Below, piece after piece: positions 26,745-40,284 of a DNA stretch of 64,000 nucleotides. Every line of letters starts with the position of its first letter. The stretch's first letter is position 1. Location of the stretch: positions 992,001 to 1,056,000 of the forward strand of contig CAWFQE010000002.1 of the NCBI GenBank assembly GCA_963817885.1, in the 5' to 3' direction. Made by a program: the position numbers and the translations under genes. Below the pieces are notes generated by a model. The model was given only the letters and a program-made list of their open reading frames with translations, ran no database searches and had not been told where the DNA came from. Source of the stretch: CAVOHU01 sp963817885. Lineage in GTDB: Bacteria > Acidobacteriota > Vicinamibacteria > Vicinamibacterales > JAKQTR01.

Positions 26745-27086
26745 CTAGTCCACCTCCAGCGACACGACGTCGAGTTCCCTGCCCCGCCGGATTTCGAAAC
26801 TCGGCCGCAGGCAGTCGGGGCACTCGCCGATCATGCCCTCGGCCTCGAACTCCCGTTTGCAGCCGTCACACCAGCAGGTGCCAGGGATCTCGTCGACGAC
26901 GAGGATCGCCTCTGCAGCCATGGTGCCTGCCCTGAGCACTGCGAACGCGTGGTCCAGCGATTCGCGCACGACGCCGGTCATCCGGCCGACCCGCATGCGG
27001 ATCTCGTGAATCGACGACGCCCCGGATTTTCTGGCCTGCGTCTCGGCTATCTGGAGCACGGATTCCATGATCCCGACTTCGTGCAT
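26745..27086 (-). CDS. hypA: Hydrogenase/urease nickel incorporation protein HypA
   Basis: A 113-residue metallochaperone. The N-terminal nickel ligand motif MHEVGIMES and the zinc-binding domain (CWCDGC, then CPDC 17 residues later) are both complete. It hands nickel to HypB and the hydrogenase large subunit. The stop is separated from hypB by 2 bases. Length is normal for the family. Confidence 0.95.
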   Translation of the reverse strand: MHEVGIMESVLQIAETQARKSGASSIHEIRMRVGRMTGVVRESLDHAFAVLRAGTMAAEAILVVDEIPGTCWCDGCKREFEAEGMIGECPDCLRPSFEIRRGRELDVVSLEVD

Positions 27087-27219
27087 GTCTCTCGGGCCAT
27101 TCTACTCCGCAGCCGAAGGCGCCGCCCGGCAGGCTGCGCCGCCTCGATCACAGGCAAGGCGCGTTCCTCGTTGCCGGCCGGCGGAGCCGTGCGCTGGATG
27201 TCGGATGGCCGCGCTGAGG

Positions 27220-28491
27220 TCAGCTCTCGAAGCTCACCCGCTTCGCGATGGCTTGCAGCGCACGCTCTTCTCCCGGGGAGACCAGCGTCACGGCGTTGCC
27301 CGAGGCGAGCGCACGGCCGGTCCGGCCGACCCGATGGACGTAGGCGTCCGGAGTGAGGGGCACGTCGTAGTTCACCACGTGCGTGATGCCGTCGATGTCG
27401 AGCCCACGAGCGGCGATGTCGGTCGCGACCAGCACGTGGTACTTCCCCGCGCGGAAACCCTCCACCGCAGACATGCGCTCGCGCTGCGTCCGGTCGGCGT
27501 GCAGTGCGGCCACGCGGACCCGACGGCTCGCCAGCTGGGTCGTCAGCCGATCCGCGCCGCGCTTGGTGCGGACAAACACCAGCACCGGGCCCACCTCGCC
27601 GCGGAGGAAGTTCACCAGCCATTCGGTCTTGTCGCGGGCGTGCACCGTTTCGACCGAGTGCGTGATCGTTCGCGCTGCGGCGTTCCTGGTCCCGACCTGG
27701 ATGAACACGGGCTCGTGCATGATCGCCGCGGCGAACCGCCGGATCTCATCGGGAATCGTGGCCGAGAACAGCGCCGTCTGCCGAGTGGTGGGCAGCGCCT
27801 CGACAATGCGCGCCACATCGGGCCAGAACCCCATGTCGAGCATGCGATCGGCCTCGTCCAGCACGAGCACCTCGAGGCGCTCGAAGAACGGCGTGCCCGA
27901 GCGCATGTGATCAAGCAGTCGACCGGGGGTGGCGACGACGATCGGCACGCCCGCGGCAAGGGCTTGTGACTGGGGCTCCATCGGCGCGCCGCCGTAGACG
28001 GCGATGCTGCTGATTCCCGCATGGTACGCGAATCCCTGCACGTCATCGTCGACCTGCACCGCCAGCTCGCGGGTGGGCGTGAGCACCAGCACGCGGGTTC
28101 GTGCAGCCGGTACGGGCGCGGCCGGATCGGCAGCCGCTCGCTCCTCGGCTTCCTCCCGGATGATGCGTTCCAGGATCGGCAGGACGAACGCCGCGGTCTT
28201 GCCCGTTCCCGTCTCGGCACAGGCGATCAGGTCCTGCCCGGTTCGCACGATCGGCAGCACGGCCGTCTGGATGGCGGTGGTATGCGTGAAGCCGCGGTCC
28301 TGGATGCCTCGGAGCAGCTTCGGTTCGAGGTTCATCTCGGAGAACGCGAGCGGTTCGGCTGGCGGCGTTTCGGCGGCGGGCTCCAGCGGCGTCAGCGCCG
28401 GGGCCGCCGGCGCGTGGGCAGACGCGTGGGGCGCGTGTGTGCGTTGCGGTCTTCGTGTTCGGCGCCGCAGGCCGTCGTTAATTGGTGTCAC
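27220..28491 (-). CDS. DEAD-box RNA helicase (RhlE-like)
   Basis: A 423-residue ATP-dependent RNA helicase. After a Pro/Ala-rich N-terminal tail come the Q motif (FSEMNLEPKLLRGIQDRGF with TAIQ), motif I AETGTGKT, Ia PTRELAVQ, II VLDEADRML, III FSATIP, IV-V VFVRTKRGAD and ATDIAARGLDID, and VI HRVGRTGRA. The role is RNA remodelling, for example ribosome assembly or mRNA decay. The GTG at 28491 is the longest start and has no good ribosome-binding site; starts within the Pro/Ala tail are possible. The C-terminus is short, without the basic tail of classical RhlE. Confidence 0.93.
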   Translation of the reverse strand: MTPINDGLRRRTRRPQRTHAPHASAHAPAAPALTPLEPAAETPPAEPLAFSEMNLEPKLLRGIQDRGFTHTTAIQTAVLPIVRTGQDLIACAETGTGKTAAFVLPILERIIREEAEERAAADPAAPVPAARTRVLVLTPTRELAVQVDDDVQGFAYHAGISSIAVYGGAPMEPQSQALAAGVPIVVATPGRLLDHMRSGTPFFERLEVLVLDEADRMLDMGFWPDVARIVEALPTTRQTALFSATIPDEIRRFAAAIMHEPVFIQVGTRNAAARTITHSVETVHARDKTEWLVNFLRGEVGPVLVFVRTKRGADRLTTQLASRRVRVAALHADRTQRERMSAVEGFRAGKYHVLVATDIAARGLDIDGITHVVNYDVPLTPDAYVHRVGRTGRALASGNAVTLVSPGEERALQAIAKRVSFES

Positions 28492-28831
28492 AGTTTCGGT
28501 TCAAAGGCAGTGTGCAACAGGTCCCCAGTATCCGAGGGTGATGCTCTATTATCTTCGAGATCGCCCGTCTCACGCCACGCTGCGGCCTCCGCGGTGCCGA
28601 ATCGCGGGAACCTCCCGCGGAATAGGGGCAGAGAGGGGCACGGGGGGCGCCAGACGGCCGCAACGCCACGGCTCACTTCAGCGAGTCTCTTCCGGGGGGT
28701 GGCGGCGGCTCGCCCGAGGTTGGGCGCGTGGCCTTGACAGTGCCTTGCCGGGTGGTAGCATCGAGTGTTGTGCTAAGGGAAAGCCCCGTCGTTCAAGCCT
28801 CCGCAGTTGAGTTGGAAGCGAGGTGACCGCG
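28492..28831. other. Divergent region, helicase / TPR protein
   Basis: No gene is supported in these 340 bases. It holds a short perfect hairpin (arms CGCGGGA and TCCCGCG, near 28604-28620) and the promoter at 28734. Confidence 0.55.
28734..28761 (+). promoter_or_regulatory. Promoter of the TPR protein gene
   Basis: TTGACA at 28734-28739, 16 bases, then TAGCAT at 28756-28761. The gene starts 71 bases further on. Confidence 0.55.
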
Positions 28832-30175
28832 ATGCGCACCAGCCGGCGCGTAACCACGTGGCTTGTGATTCTGGTTGTGCTGATCCCGGGGCTGGCCGTA
28901 GCCCAGCGTAGAGCGAGACTGTACGGGAAGGTCGTCGACCCGGAGGGCAAGCCGATTCCAGGGGTCGTCGTGACCGTGACATGCCCGCAGTTCCCGAAGT
29001 TCTCTGATGTCGAGACCACCGACAAGAAGGGAACGTTCACGGTCGATTTCCGCGAGATCAACGTCACCTACCACTACAGGTTCGACAAGGCCGGGTATCA
29101 GACCACCGAGGCCCAGCAGGAGTGGCACCTCGAGGGTGACCAGCGCTTCACCTGGACGATGCAGCCAGGGACGCCTGCGACTGCCGGCGGTTTGCCTCCG
29201 GCGTCGACGTCGGAGCCTGCGATTCTCGCGTACAACGCCGGCGTCGCGGCCCTCAAGTCGAAGGACTACGCGGCGGCTGAATCGAAATTCACGGAGGCGG
29301 TCGCCCTTGACCCGAAGCTGGTCCAGGGATGGGTGGCGCTCGGCGCGGTGCAGTTGCAGACGGGCCGCAACCGGGAGGCGGCGGAGTCGGCGGAAAAGGC
29401 CATGGCGCTTGGCAACAGGGACGAACAAGTGCTGACGGCACGATGGCAGGCGTACCGCAACCTCAAGGATGACGCGAAGGCCGCCGAGGCGTTGAAGGAC
29501 CTGCAGACCGTCGGGCGGGCGACCGAGGAGGCAAAGCGGTTCCACAACGAAGGAGTCGCCCTGGTCAAGGCCGGCGACAACGCCGGCGCCTTTGCGAAAT
29601 TCCAGGAAGCGCTCAATCTCGACCCGAATCTTCCGGCCTCGCTGCTCGGGCTCGCCACCGCCGGCCTCAAGATAGGCAAGAACGCGGAGGCGGCGGCAGC
29701 CGCGGAGACCATCCTGAAGTCGGATCCGAAGAACGAGAGCGCGATACGGATTCGGTACAACGCCTGCCTGGCCCTTGGAGACAAGGAGAAGCTCTTCGAC
29801 TCGCTGGTGGGTCTGTATTCGGTAGAACCCGTGGCGGCAAAGAACGGGCTCCTGAAGCTGGCCTTCGAAGCCTACGACGCGAATGACGTCACTCGAGCCA
29901 AGGACAGATTCAACAAGATCCTCGAGCTCGATCCCAACCAGCCGCTGGCCCACTACTACGTCGCGCTGCTCTACGTGAACGCGGGCGATACCGAGCAGGC
30001 GAAAGCCCACCTGGAACGCTTCCTGGCGCTGACGCCGAACGGCAAGGAGGCGGACTCCGCGCGAGACATGCTCAAGCAGCTGGCCAAGATCAAAGGCGAG
30101 GACGTTTCCGCCCCCGTATTCCAAACGCCGCCATCGGATATCCCCCAGACGATGGTGGCAGCCCCCCCCGTATAG
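28832..30175 (+). CDS. Exported TPR protein with carboxypeptidase-regulatory-like domain
   Basis: A 447-residue protein. The signal segment TWLVILVVLIPGLAVAQ is followed by a Greek-key regulatory-like domain (LYGKVVDPEGKPIPGVVVTV to KKGTFTVDF, about residues 28-110), a Thr/Ala linker and about eight TPR units with the pattern YNAGVAALKSKDYAAAESKF, ALDPKLVQGWVALG, ILELDPNQPLAHYYVALLY. The C-terminus is Pro/Ala-rich. TPR proteins mediate protein contacts; the combination is frequent in acidobacteria but its partners are unknown. The frame also opens at the GTG at 28823; I prefer the ATG at 28832. Confidence 0.85.
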   Translation: MRTSRRVTTWLVILVVLIPGLAVAQRRARLYGKVVDPEGKPIPGVVVTVTCPQFPKFSDVETTDKKGTFTVDFREINVTYHYRFDKAGYQTTEAQQEWHLEGDQRFTWTMQPGTPATAGGLPPASTSEPAILAYNAGVAALKSKDYAAAESKFTEAVALDPKLVQGWVALGAVQLQTGRNREAAESAEKAMALGNRDEQVLTARWQAYRNLKDDAKAAEALKDLQTVGRATEEAKRFHNEGVALVKAGDNAGAFAKFQEALNLDPNLPASLLGLATAGLKIGKNAEAAAAAETILKSDPKNESAIRIRYNACLALGDKEKLFDSLVGLYSVEPVAAKNGLLKLAFEAYDANDVTRAKDRFNKILELDPNQPLAHYYVALLYVNAGDTEQAKAHLERFLALTPNGKEADSARDMLKQLAKIKGEDVSAPVFQTPPSDIPQTMVAAPPV

Positions 30176-30779
30176 CCCCTTCGGTCTGCAGTCGTGGGCA
30201 GCGCTCCCAGGCCAGCCCTGAGAGCCCTGCGCCATAGCGCCGCGACCGGGCCGGCAACGACATCGATCGCGGCTGCACAGTGTCGGCGCGAGTGTGAGCG
30301 CTCGTGACCGATGCGGGCTTGACGCGCGCGGCGGAACCCGCAGGGTGTTCGGAACCTGTGGTCGAGAGGATCCGGATCTATCCGCATGGATCCAATTGCG
30401 TAGATCATCGGTCTCCCACGACGTTGGTTCTTTGTCGAGCGCTGCACCGGCGCACCGGTGACTGGAGGTGGTACCAGTACCAGGTACCAACGTACTCGCC
30501 TCGCAGTACGTTGGATTGATGGAAGTTCCGGGAGTCCTGCAAGAAGCTCCAAGAGGCGCGATCGTCGATGACACGCTGGAGGCTCTCGATAGGGCCGTAC
30601 GAGCCGGCGGCGGCTACGCGGCACATGATGGCATGGCGTGTGCAATTTGTTGCCGATGCGAAGCCCCGCCTCCTGGCAGATTCCGCGAGCCCACCGGTCA
30701 AGCGATGGCGCTTGTGTGACGGTCTACCGCTCGTCGCCGTTCCGCGTATCGGTCGGTAGTCATCTCGAAGGAGGACTCG
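30176..30779. other. 604-base intergenic region before the large TonB receptor
   Basis: No gene is supported; open frames are short and uneven in codon use. It contains a perfect 10-bp inverted repeat at 30487-30514, preceded by overlapping GGTACC palindromes (30468-30488). GGAGGAC precedes the next start. A lost gene or a long regulatory leader are both possible. Confidence 0.55.
30487..30514. promoter_or_regulatory. Inverted repeat, possible operator
   Basis: CCAACGTACT at 30487-30496 and its perfect complement AGTACGTTGG at 30505-30514, separated by 8 bases, 266 bases before the TonB receptor start. The 18-bp centre-to-centre spacing suits a dimeric regulator. Confidence 0.4.
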
Positions 30780-33700
30780 ATGAGAAGAATGGCATGGCTG
30801 ATGGCTGCTCTCGTGGTTCTGACCTTGCCGCTGGCGGCGGCAGCCCAGACCGCGACAGGGCGCGTCACCGGTGTGGTCACCGACCCGAGCGGGGCGGTGC
30901 TGCCCGGCGTAACGGTCACGGTCAAGGGTGATAGCGGCAGCGTGGTTGGCACGGCGGTGACCGACTCGGTCGGCCGCTACGTCGTAGACAACCTCGCGCC
31001 AGGTTCCTACACGGTCACGGTCGAGCTGGCAGGATTCACCACTCTGGTGAGCAAGGTCTCCGTGGTGGCGGGCCAGCCCGTCACCTTGGACACGAAGCTC
31101 CAGATCGGCCGCCAGACCGAAGTGATCGCGGTGACCGGAACGCTGATTCCCCGGCCCACCCTGGAGGCGATGAGCCCGGTCACCACGCTGGAAGTGCAGG
31201 AGATCACCTACCGCGGGATGAACCGCGTTGAAGACCTCCTCACCAGCCTGCCGCAGGTCTTCGTCGCGCAGAATTCCACGATCGCCAACGGCGCGTCAGG
31301 CACCGCGACGGTGGACTTGCGCTACCTCGGCTCGCAGCGGACGCTGGTTCTTCTCGATGGCCGCCGGATGGCGAGTGGTGACTTCACCGCCACCGCCCCG
31401 GACCTGAACTTCATCCCGTCCGCGCTCGTGAAACGGGTCGACGTCCTCACCGGCGGGGCCTCGTCGGTTTACGGTGCCGACGCCGTCGCCGGCGTCGTCA
31501 ACTTCGTGCTGGACAGGGATTTCGAGGGCTTCAAGGGCGGCGCCGAATGGAGCGCCTACCAGCACAACAACAACAACGCGCTTGCCCAGCAAATCAATGC
31601 GGCCAAGGGTTTCAGCTACCCCAAGGGCAGCGTGTGGGACAACGCGCCGATGGGCTTCAACGTGGCGTTCGGCGGCAAGTTTGCCGACCAGAAGGGCCAC
31701 GCCTCTCTCTACCTCGACTACCGCAAGACCGACGCCATCAACAAGGATCGGCGTGACTTCACGAACTGCTCCGTCCTGGGCGGGATGACGATGAACGGCC
31801 CGACGTGCGGCGGTTCAGCAACGTGGCAGTATGGCCGTTTCCTCGCCATTGACACCGCTGGAAACAGCCATGACTTCGTGCTGGACAACACGGGCGCAGG
31901 CAATCAGCTCAGGCCACGCACCTCATCGGACGTCTACAACTATGCGCCCGCCAACTTCATGCAGCGGCCGGATGACAGGTGGGCTGGTGGCGCGTTCCTG
32001 AACTACGACTGGAACAAGTACATCCAGGGCTATGCCGACGTCATGTTCATGGATGACTACACGGACGCGCAGATTGCGCCTTCGGGAGACTTCGGCAACA
32101 CGTCCCAGCTCAACTGCGACAATCCGATGCTGAGTGACCAGCAGCGGAACCTGCTGTGCACGGCCAACGGGTACGGCCCAACCGACATGGCGCAGGTCAT
32201 CATCCAGAGGCGCAACATCGAGGGTGGCGGCCGCGTGTCCCAGCTTCGGCACACGGCGCTGCGCTACTCCTTCGGCGTGAAGGGCGATCTCAACAAGGTC
32301 TGGAGCTACGACATCTACGGGCTGCAGGCTGAGATGCACTCCCCGCAGTCGTACGCCAACGACTTCAACATCCTCAACATCCAGGATGCCCTGATCGTCG
32401 ACGGCACCCCGGGCGATCCGAGCTCCTGGCACTGCCGGTCAGGCAATACCGGGTGCGCTCCCTGGAATATCTTCCAGGTTGGCGGGGTGACGCCGGCCGC
32501 GCTCAATTACCTCCAACTGTCCGAAGTCCTGAACTCCGGCACGAGGACGCGGGTTGCCAGCGCCAATATCAAGGCGGACTTCAAGGACTACGGCATCGCG
32601 TTTCCCAGCGCGACCGAGGGCGTCAAGCTCGTGTTCGGCGGAGAGTACCGGCAGGAATACCTGTTTGTCCATCCCGACCTGCCGTTCATCCAGGCCCTTG
32701 GCGCAGGTTCGGGTGGCCCGACGCTTCCCGTCGAAGGCACCTACAGTGTGAAGGAGTTCTTCTCCGAGGCACTCATTCCCATCGCCCAGGACGTCAAGGG
32801 GTTCAAGGATCTGAGCCTCGAGCTCGGCTACCGCTATTCCAGCTACAGCAGCACGGGCAACCATCCCACCTACAAGGCACAGGCCTCGTATGCGCCGGTT
32901 GCCGACTTCAAGCTGCGGGCGGGCATCAACCGTGCGACCCGGTCGCCGAACGTCACCGAGCTGTTCACGCCGCAGGGGCTTGGTCTCGGCGGCAGTTCGG
33001 ACCTCTGCGCCGGCACCTCGCCGACCGCCACCCAGTCGCAATGCGCGCAGATGGGCGTGTCGGCGGCCCAGTACGGCCACGTCCTCGAGAACCCGGCCAA
33101 CCAGTACAACACCCTGGGTGGAGGCAACCCGGACCTGAAGCCCGAGGTGGCCGACACCTATACCGCCGGGATGGTGCTCGCTCCGAGGTTCGTCCCGAAC
33201 TTCACGCTCGCGCTCGACTACTACAACATCAAGATCGACAAGACCATCGGCAGCCTGGGATCCGATGACATCCAGAACCAGTGCGCCGCCACCGGGAATC
33301 CCGTCCTGTGCGGCCTGATTCACCGTGATTCGCTCGGCACCCTGTGGCTGCAGACCAGCGGCTACACGATCACGACCAATCAGAACATCGGCAAGCTCAG
33401 TTCTGAGGGTATTGACGTGAACGCCAGCTACTCGAGGGCCCTGGGCGGGGCAGGCCTGTTCACGTTCAACATCATCGGCACCTACCTGTTGCATCAGAAG
33501 ATCGACACCGGGCTGTATGCCTATGATTGCGTGGGCTACTTCGGCAACCAGTGCGGCGTGCCGACGCCCACGTGGCGGCATTTCGCCCGCGTCTCCTGGG
33601 AGAGCACGTTCGGGACCACCCTCACGTTGGGGTGGCGCACCATCGGCGCCGTCACGAACGATGATGGCAGCCCCAACCCGGCCATCGGCGATCCGGGCAA

Positions 33701-33938
33701 CATCGACCTGCTGAAGGCGAACGACATCTACCAGATCGCCGCGCACCACTATCTGGACTTCGGGGTCACCTACCGGTTGAGGAAGGGAGTCCAGCTCCTG
33801 GTCGGCGTCAACAACATCCTCGACAAGGAGCCGCCACTCGGGGCGGGGATGTCACCCAACGACTACGGCCCTGGCTTCTACGGGACCTACGATCCGCTGG
33901 GCCGCTACGTTCACACGAGCGTGCAGTTCACGTTCTAG
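30780..33938 (+). CDS. TonB-dependent receptor with N-terminal regulatory-like domain
   Basis: A complete 1052-residue outer-membrane receptor. Signal peptide (WLMAALVVLTLPLAAAAQ), carboxypeptidase-regulatory-like domain (GRVTGVVTDPSGAVLPGVTV, DSVGRYVVDNLAPGSY), a TonB-box-like EVIAVTGT, the plug (EDLLTSLPQVF, RTLVLLDGRRM, GGASSVYGADAVAGVVNF) and a large barrel with ATRSPNVTELF and NPDLKPEVADTYTAG, ending VQFTF with a terminal phenylalanine. Several cysteine pairs in the barrel loops (CSVLGG/CGG, CRSGNTGC) suggest disulfides. Substrate unknown. A TTCG-loop terminator follows at 30 bases. Confidence 0.93.
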   Translation: MRRMAWLMAALVVLTLPLAAAAQTATGRVTGVVTDPSGAVLPGVTVTVKGDSGSVVGTAVTDSVGRYVVDNLAPGSYTVTVELAGFTTLVSKVSVVAGQPVTLDTKLQIGRQTEVIAVTGTLIPRPTLEAMSPVTTLEVQEITYRGMNRVEDLLTSLPQVFVAQNSTIANGASGTATVDLRYLGSQRTLVLLDGRRMASGDFTATAPDLNFIPSALVKRVDVLTGGASSVYGADAVAGVVNFVLDRDFEGFKGGAEWSAYQHNNNNALAQQINAAKGFSYPKGSVWDNAPMGFNVAFGGKFADQKGHASLYLDYRKTDAINKDRRDFTNCSVLGGMTMNGPTCGGSATWQYGRFLAIDTAGNSHDFVLDNTGAGNQLRPRTSSDVYNYAPANFMQRPDDRWAGGAFLNYDWNKYIQGYADVMFMDDYTDAQIAPSGDFGNTSQLNCDNPMLSDQQRNLLCTANGYGPTDMAQVIIQRRNIEGGGRVSQLRHTALRYSFGVKGDLNKVWSYDIYGLQAEMHSPQSYANDFNILNIQDALIVDGTPGDPSSWHCRSGNTGCAPWNIFQVGGVTPAALNYLQLSEVLNSGTRTRVASANIKADFKDYGIAFPSATEGVKLVFGGEYRQEYLFVHPDLPFIQALGAGSGGPTLPVEGTYSVKEFFSEALIPIAQDVKGFKDLSLELGYRYSSYSSTGNHPTYKAQASYAPVADFKLRAGINRATRSPNVTELFTPQGLGLGGSSDLCAGTSPTATQSQCAQMGVSAAQYGHVLENPANQYNTLGGGNPDLKPEVADTYTAGMVLAPRFVPNFTLALDYYNIKIDKTIGSLGSDDIQNQCAATGNPVLCGLIHRDSLGTLWLQTSGYTITTNQNIGKLSSEGIDVNASYSRALGGAGLFTFNIIGTYLLHQKIDTGLYAYDCVGYFGNQCGVPTPTWRHFARVSWESTFGTTLTLGWRTIGAVTNDDGSPNPAIGDPGNIDLLKANDIYQIAAHHYLDFGVTYRLRKGVQLLVGVNNILDKEPPLGAGMSPNDYGPGFYGTYDPLGRYVHTSVQFTF

Positions 33939-33967
33939 TCCGCGCGGCGGCAACGTGCCAGGCTTGG

Positions 33968-33997
33968 GGGCGGTTCCTTCGGGGACCGCCCCTTTTC
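33968..33997 (+). terminator. Rho-independent terminator of the TonB receptor gene
   Basis: GGGGCGGTTCC pairs with GGGACCGCCCC around a TTCG tetraloop (one G-T pair), followed by TTTT. Confidence 0.85.
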
Positions 33998-34009
33998 TAT
34001 TTGCGGGCG

Positions 34010-34051
34010 TACAAAGAAAAACGCCCGATGCCGTTTCCGAGCATCGGGCGT
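34010..34051 (-). terminator. Terminator of the rrn operon
   Basis: On the minus strand, ACGCCCGATGC and its perfect complement enclose a 9-base loop (34021-34051) and are followed by TTTTTCTTT. It lies 10 bases after the 5S gene and faces the TonB receptor terminator. Confidence 0.85.
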
Positions 34052-34060
34052 CTTGAATAT

Positions 34061-34178
34061 CCCCGGCAGCGACCTACTCTCCCACAGAGTCACCCCTGCA
34101 GTACCATCGGCGGTAGAGGGCTTAACTACCGTGTTCGGAATGGGAACGGGTGTGGCCCCTCTCCTATGACCACCGGGA
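34061..34178 (-). rRNA. rrf: 5S ribosomal RNA
   Basis: The minus strand shows the 5S pattern: CCCGGTGGTCATAGGAGAGG at the 5' end, the conserved CCATTCCGAACACGG loop, TAAGCCCTCTACCGCCGATG and the 3' end GGTCGCTGCCGGG, which pairs with the 5' end. It is the last gene of the rrn operon. Ends are set by eye to within a few bases. Confidence 0.93.
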
Positions 34179-34359
34179 AACCCTTTGGGGAAGATGTGCG
34201 GCTTGCGCCCGCCAAGCGAACGTGCCTCGCATCCACCCGCAACTTGTATTTCAGCCGACGCGCCAAGCGCGCGGTCCGTTCGAGGAGCTGCCGGAGGTGC
34301 CCAGGTATCTTCTCTGGGGCTCGTAGCGCGCCTCGTTCGGCGGCTGAAGGTCGAACGAG

Positions 34360-34383
34360 TTTGACAACGAATATCCTGCAAAG
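34360..34383 (-). other. 23S pre-rRNA processing stem, 3' arm
   Basis: This arm is complementary to 37514-37538 upstream of the 23S gene (core TTTGCAGGATATTC plus GTTGTCAAA, one bulged base). The two would pair to enclose 23S for RNase III cleavage. Confidence 0.7.
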
Positions 34384-34436
34384 AGCGGTTACTGAACGGT
34401 CACGCGCCGAAACAACAGCGCTATGAAATGAGAATA

Positions 34437-37430
<2,994 letters not shown>

Positions 37431-37513
37431 ATAGACTCGACAGTGAGTTCGGTCTATGGATATCGACTCAATCCACGCACTGCGTTCATTGCGTGCTTCG
37501 TCAGAAACTACCC

Positions 37514-37538
37514 TTTGCAGGATATTCAGTTGTCAAAG
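37514..37538 (-). other. 23S pre-rRNA processing stem, 5' arm, with boxA-like sequence
   Basis: Complementary to 34360-34383. On the minus strand it begins CTCTTTGACAACTGAATAT, which resembles the boxA antitermination signal (TGCTCTTTGACA-type). Confidence 0.65.
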
Positions 37539-37717
37539 AGCCCGCCGCCACCCTTTAGGATGCCAGCGTGACAGGGCCGCAACTTTCGCCGCAACCGCTG
37601 TCGAACGTCCGTGCCACGCCGAGACCGCCCTCGCGAGCCTCCAGGCTGGCCGGTCAAGCCAATGCCCGCCTTCGCCTCGGCTCTTGTCGAACCAGGGCTT
37701 TCAGGCGGAACGAACGA

Positions 37718-37793
37718 TGGTGGAGAATACCGGGCTCGAACCGGTGACCTCCTGGTTGCAAACCAGGCGCTCTCCCAGCTGAGCTAATTCCCC
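37718..37793 (-). tRNA. tRNA-Ala (anticodon TGC)
   Basis: The minus strand folds as a 76-base tRNA: GGGGAAT acceptor arm, AGCTCAGCTGGGAGAGC D-arm, CCTGGTTTGCAACCAGG anticodon arm with TGC, GGTTCGAGCC T-arm and an encoded CCA end. It is in the usual 16S-23S spacer position. Confidence 0.97.
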
Positions 37794-37806
37794 ATGATCG
37801 AATAAC

Positions 37807-39776
<1,970 letters not shown>

Positions 39777-39934
39777 AAGGTTTTGCCGGCCTGCCCCTTG
39801 CGGAGCCGACCAGCTATCTTCAACCGAGAGCCTTTTTATTGGCTCTTGGCGTTGATTCGGATTCTGTCAGTTTGAGATGGTCAACAGCCTTTCGGCCGCC
39901 GCCACCTCGGCTGATCCTCATATCGGGTTTGTGC

Positions 39935-39964
39935 TTGCACGCACTATCTAGTTTTCAAAGAACC
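39935..39964 (-). other. 16S pre-rRNA processing stem, 5' arm, with boxA-like sequence
   Basis: Complementary to 38079-38107. On the minus strand it starts GGTTCTTTGAAAACTAGATA, which includes a boxA-like TTCTTTGAAAACT. Confidence 0.65.
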
Positions 39965-40017
39965 GACCGCTTGCCCCCTGCCGGCCGCCTTTCGGCTTCC
40001 GTTAGGGGAACCCTCCA

Positions 40018-40046
40018 AGACTATCAGAGGGTTTTTAGCTTGTCAA
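40018..40046 (-). promoter_or_regulatory. rrn promoter (proximal)
   Basis: TTGACA at 40041-40046 and TAGTCT at 40018-40023 on the minus strand with exactly 17 bases between. About 245 bases before 16S. Confidence 0.75.
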
Positions 40047-40214
40047 CCCCCATCCGCTCCGACCGACGAGTATTTCGGTCCTGGCCATCCAGGCTGCCGG
40101 TTCGTCTCTGATGGGGTCTTCAGGGCGCTCCGGACGTAACTGGAACGGCCTGTCCGCCACGTTGGCAGGACGCGCTCTCACAGTCAACGCGCTCGTTGAC
40201 TCAGCGGACTTCCA

Positions 40215-40243
40215 ATACTACAGAGGACACCCTCCCGAGTCAA
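40215..40243 (-). promoter_or_regulatory. rrn promoter (distal)
   Basis: TTGACT at 40238-40243 and TAGTAT at 40215-40220 on the minus strand, 17 bases apart, directly after the tyrS stop codon. Confidence 0.7.
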
Positions 40244-40284
40244 CCCCCCTCGAATACCGCTCGCCAGATACCAGAGAAGCGGCC

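Larger units (their letters stand above)
39777..40284. other. rrn leader and promoter region
   Basis: 508 bases without a gene between tyrS and 16S. It holds two sigma-70-type promoters facing 16S and the 5' arm of the 16S processing stem. Confidence 0.8.
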
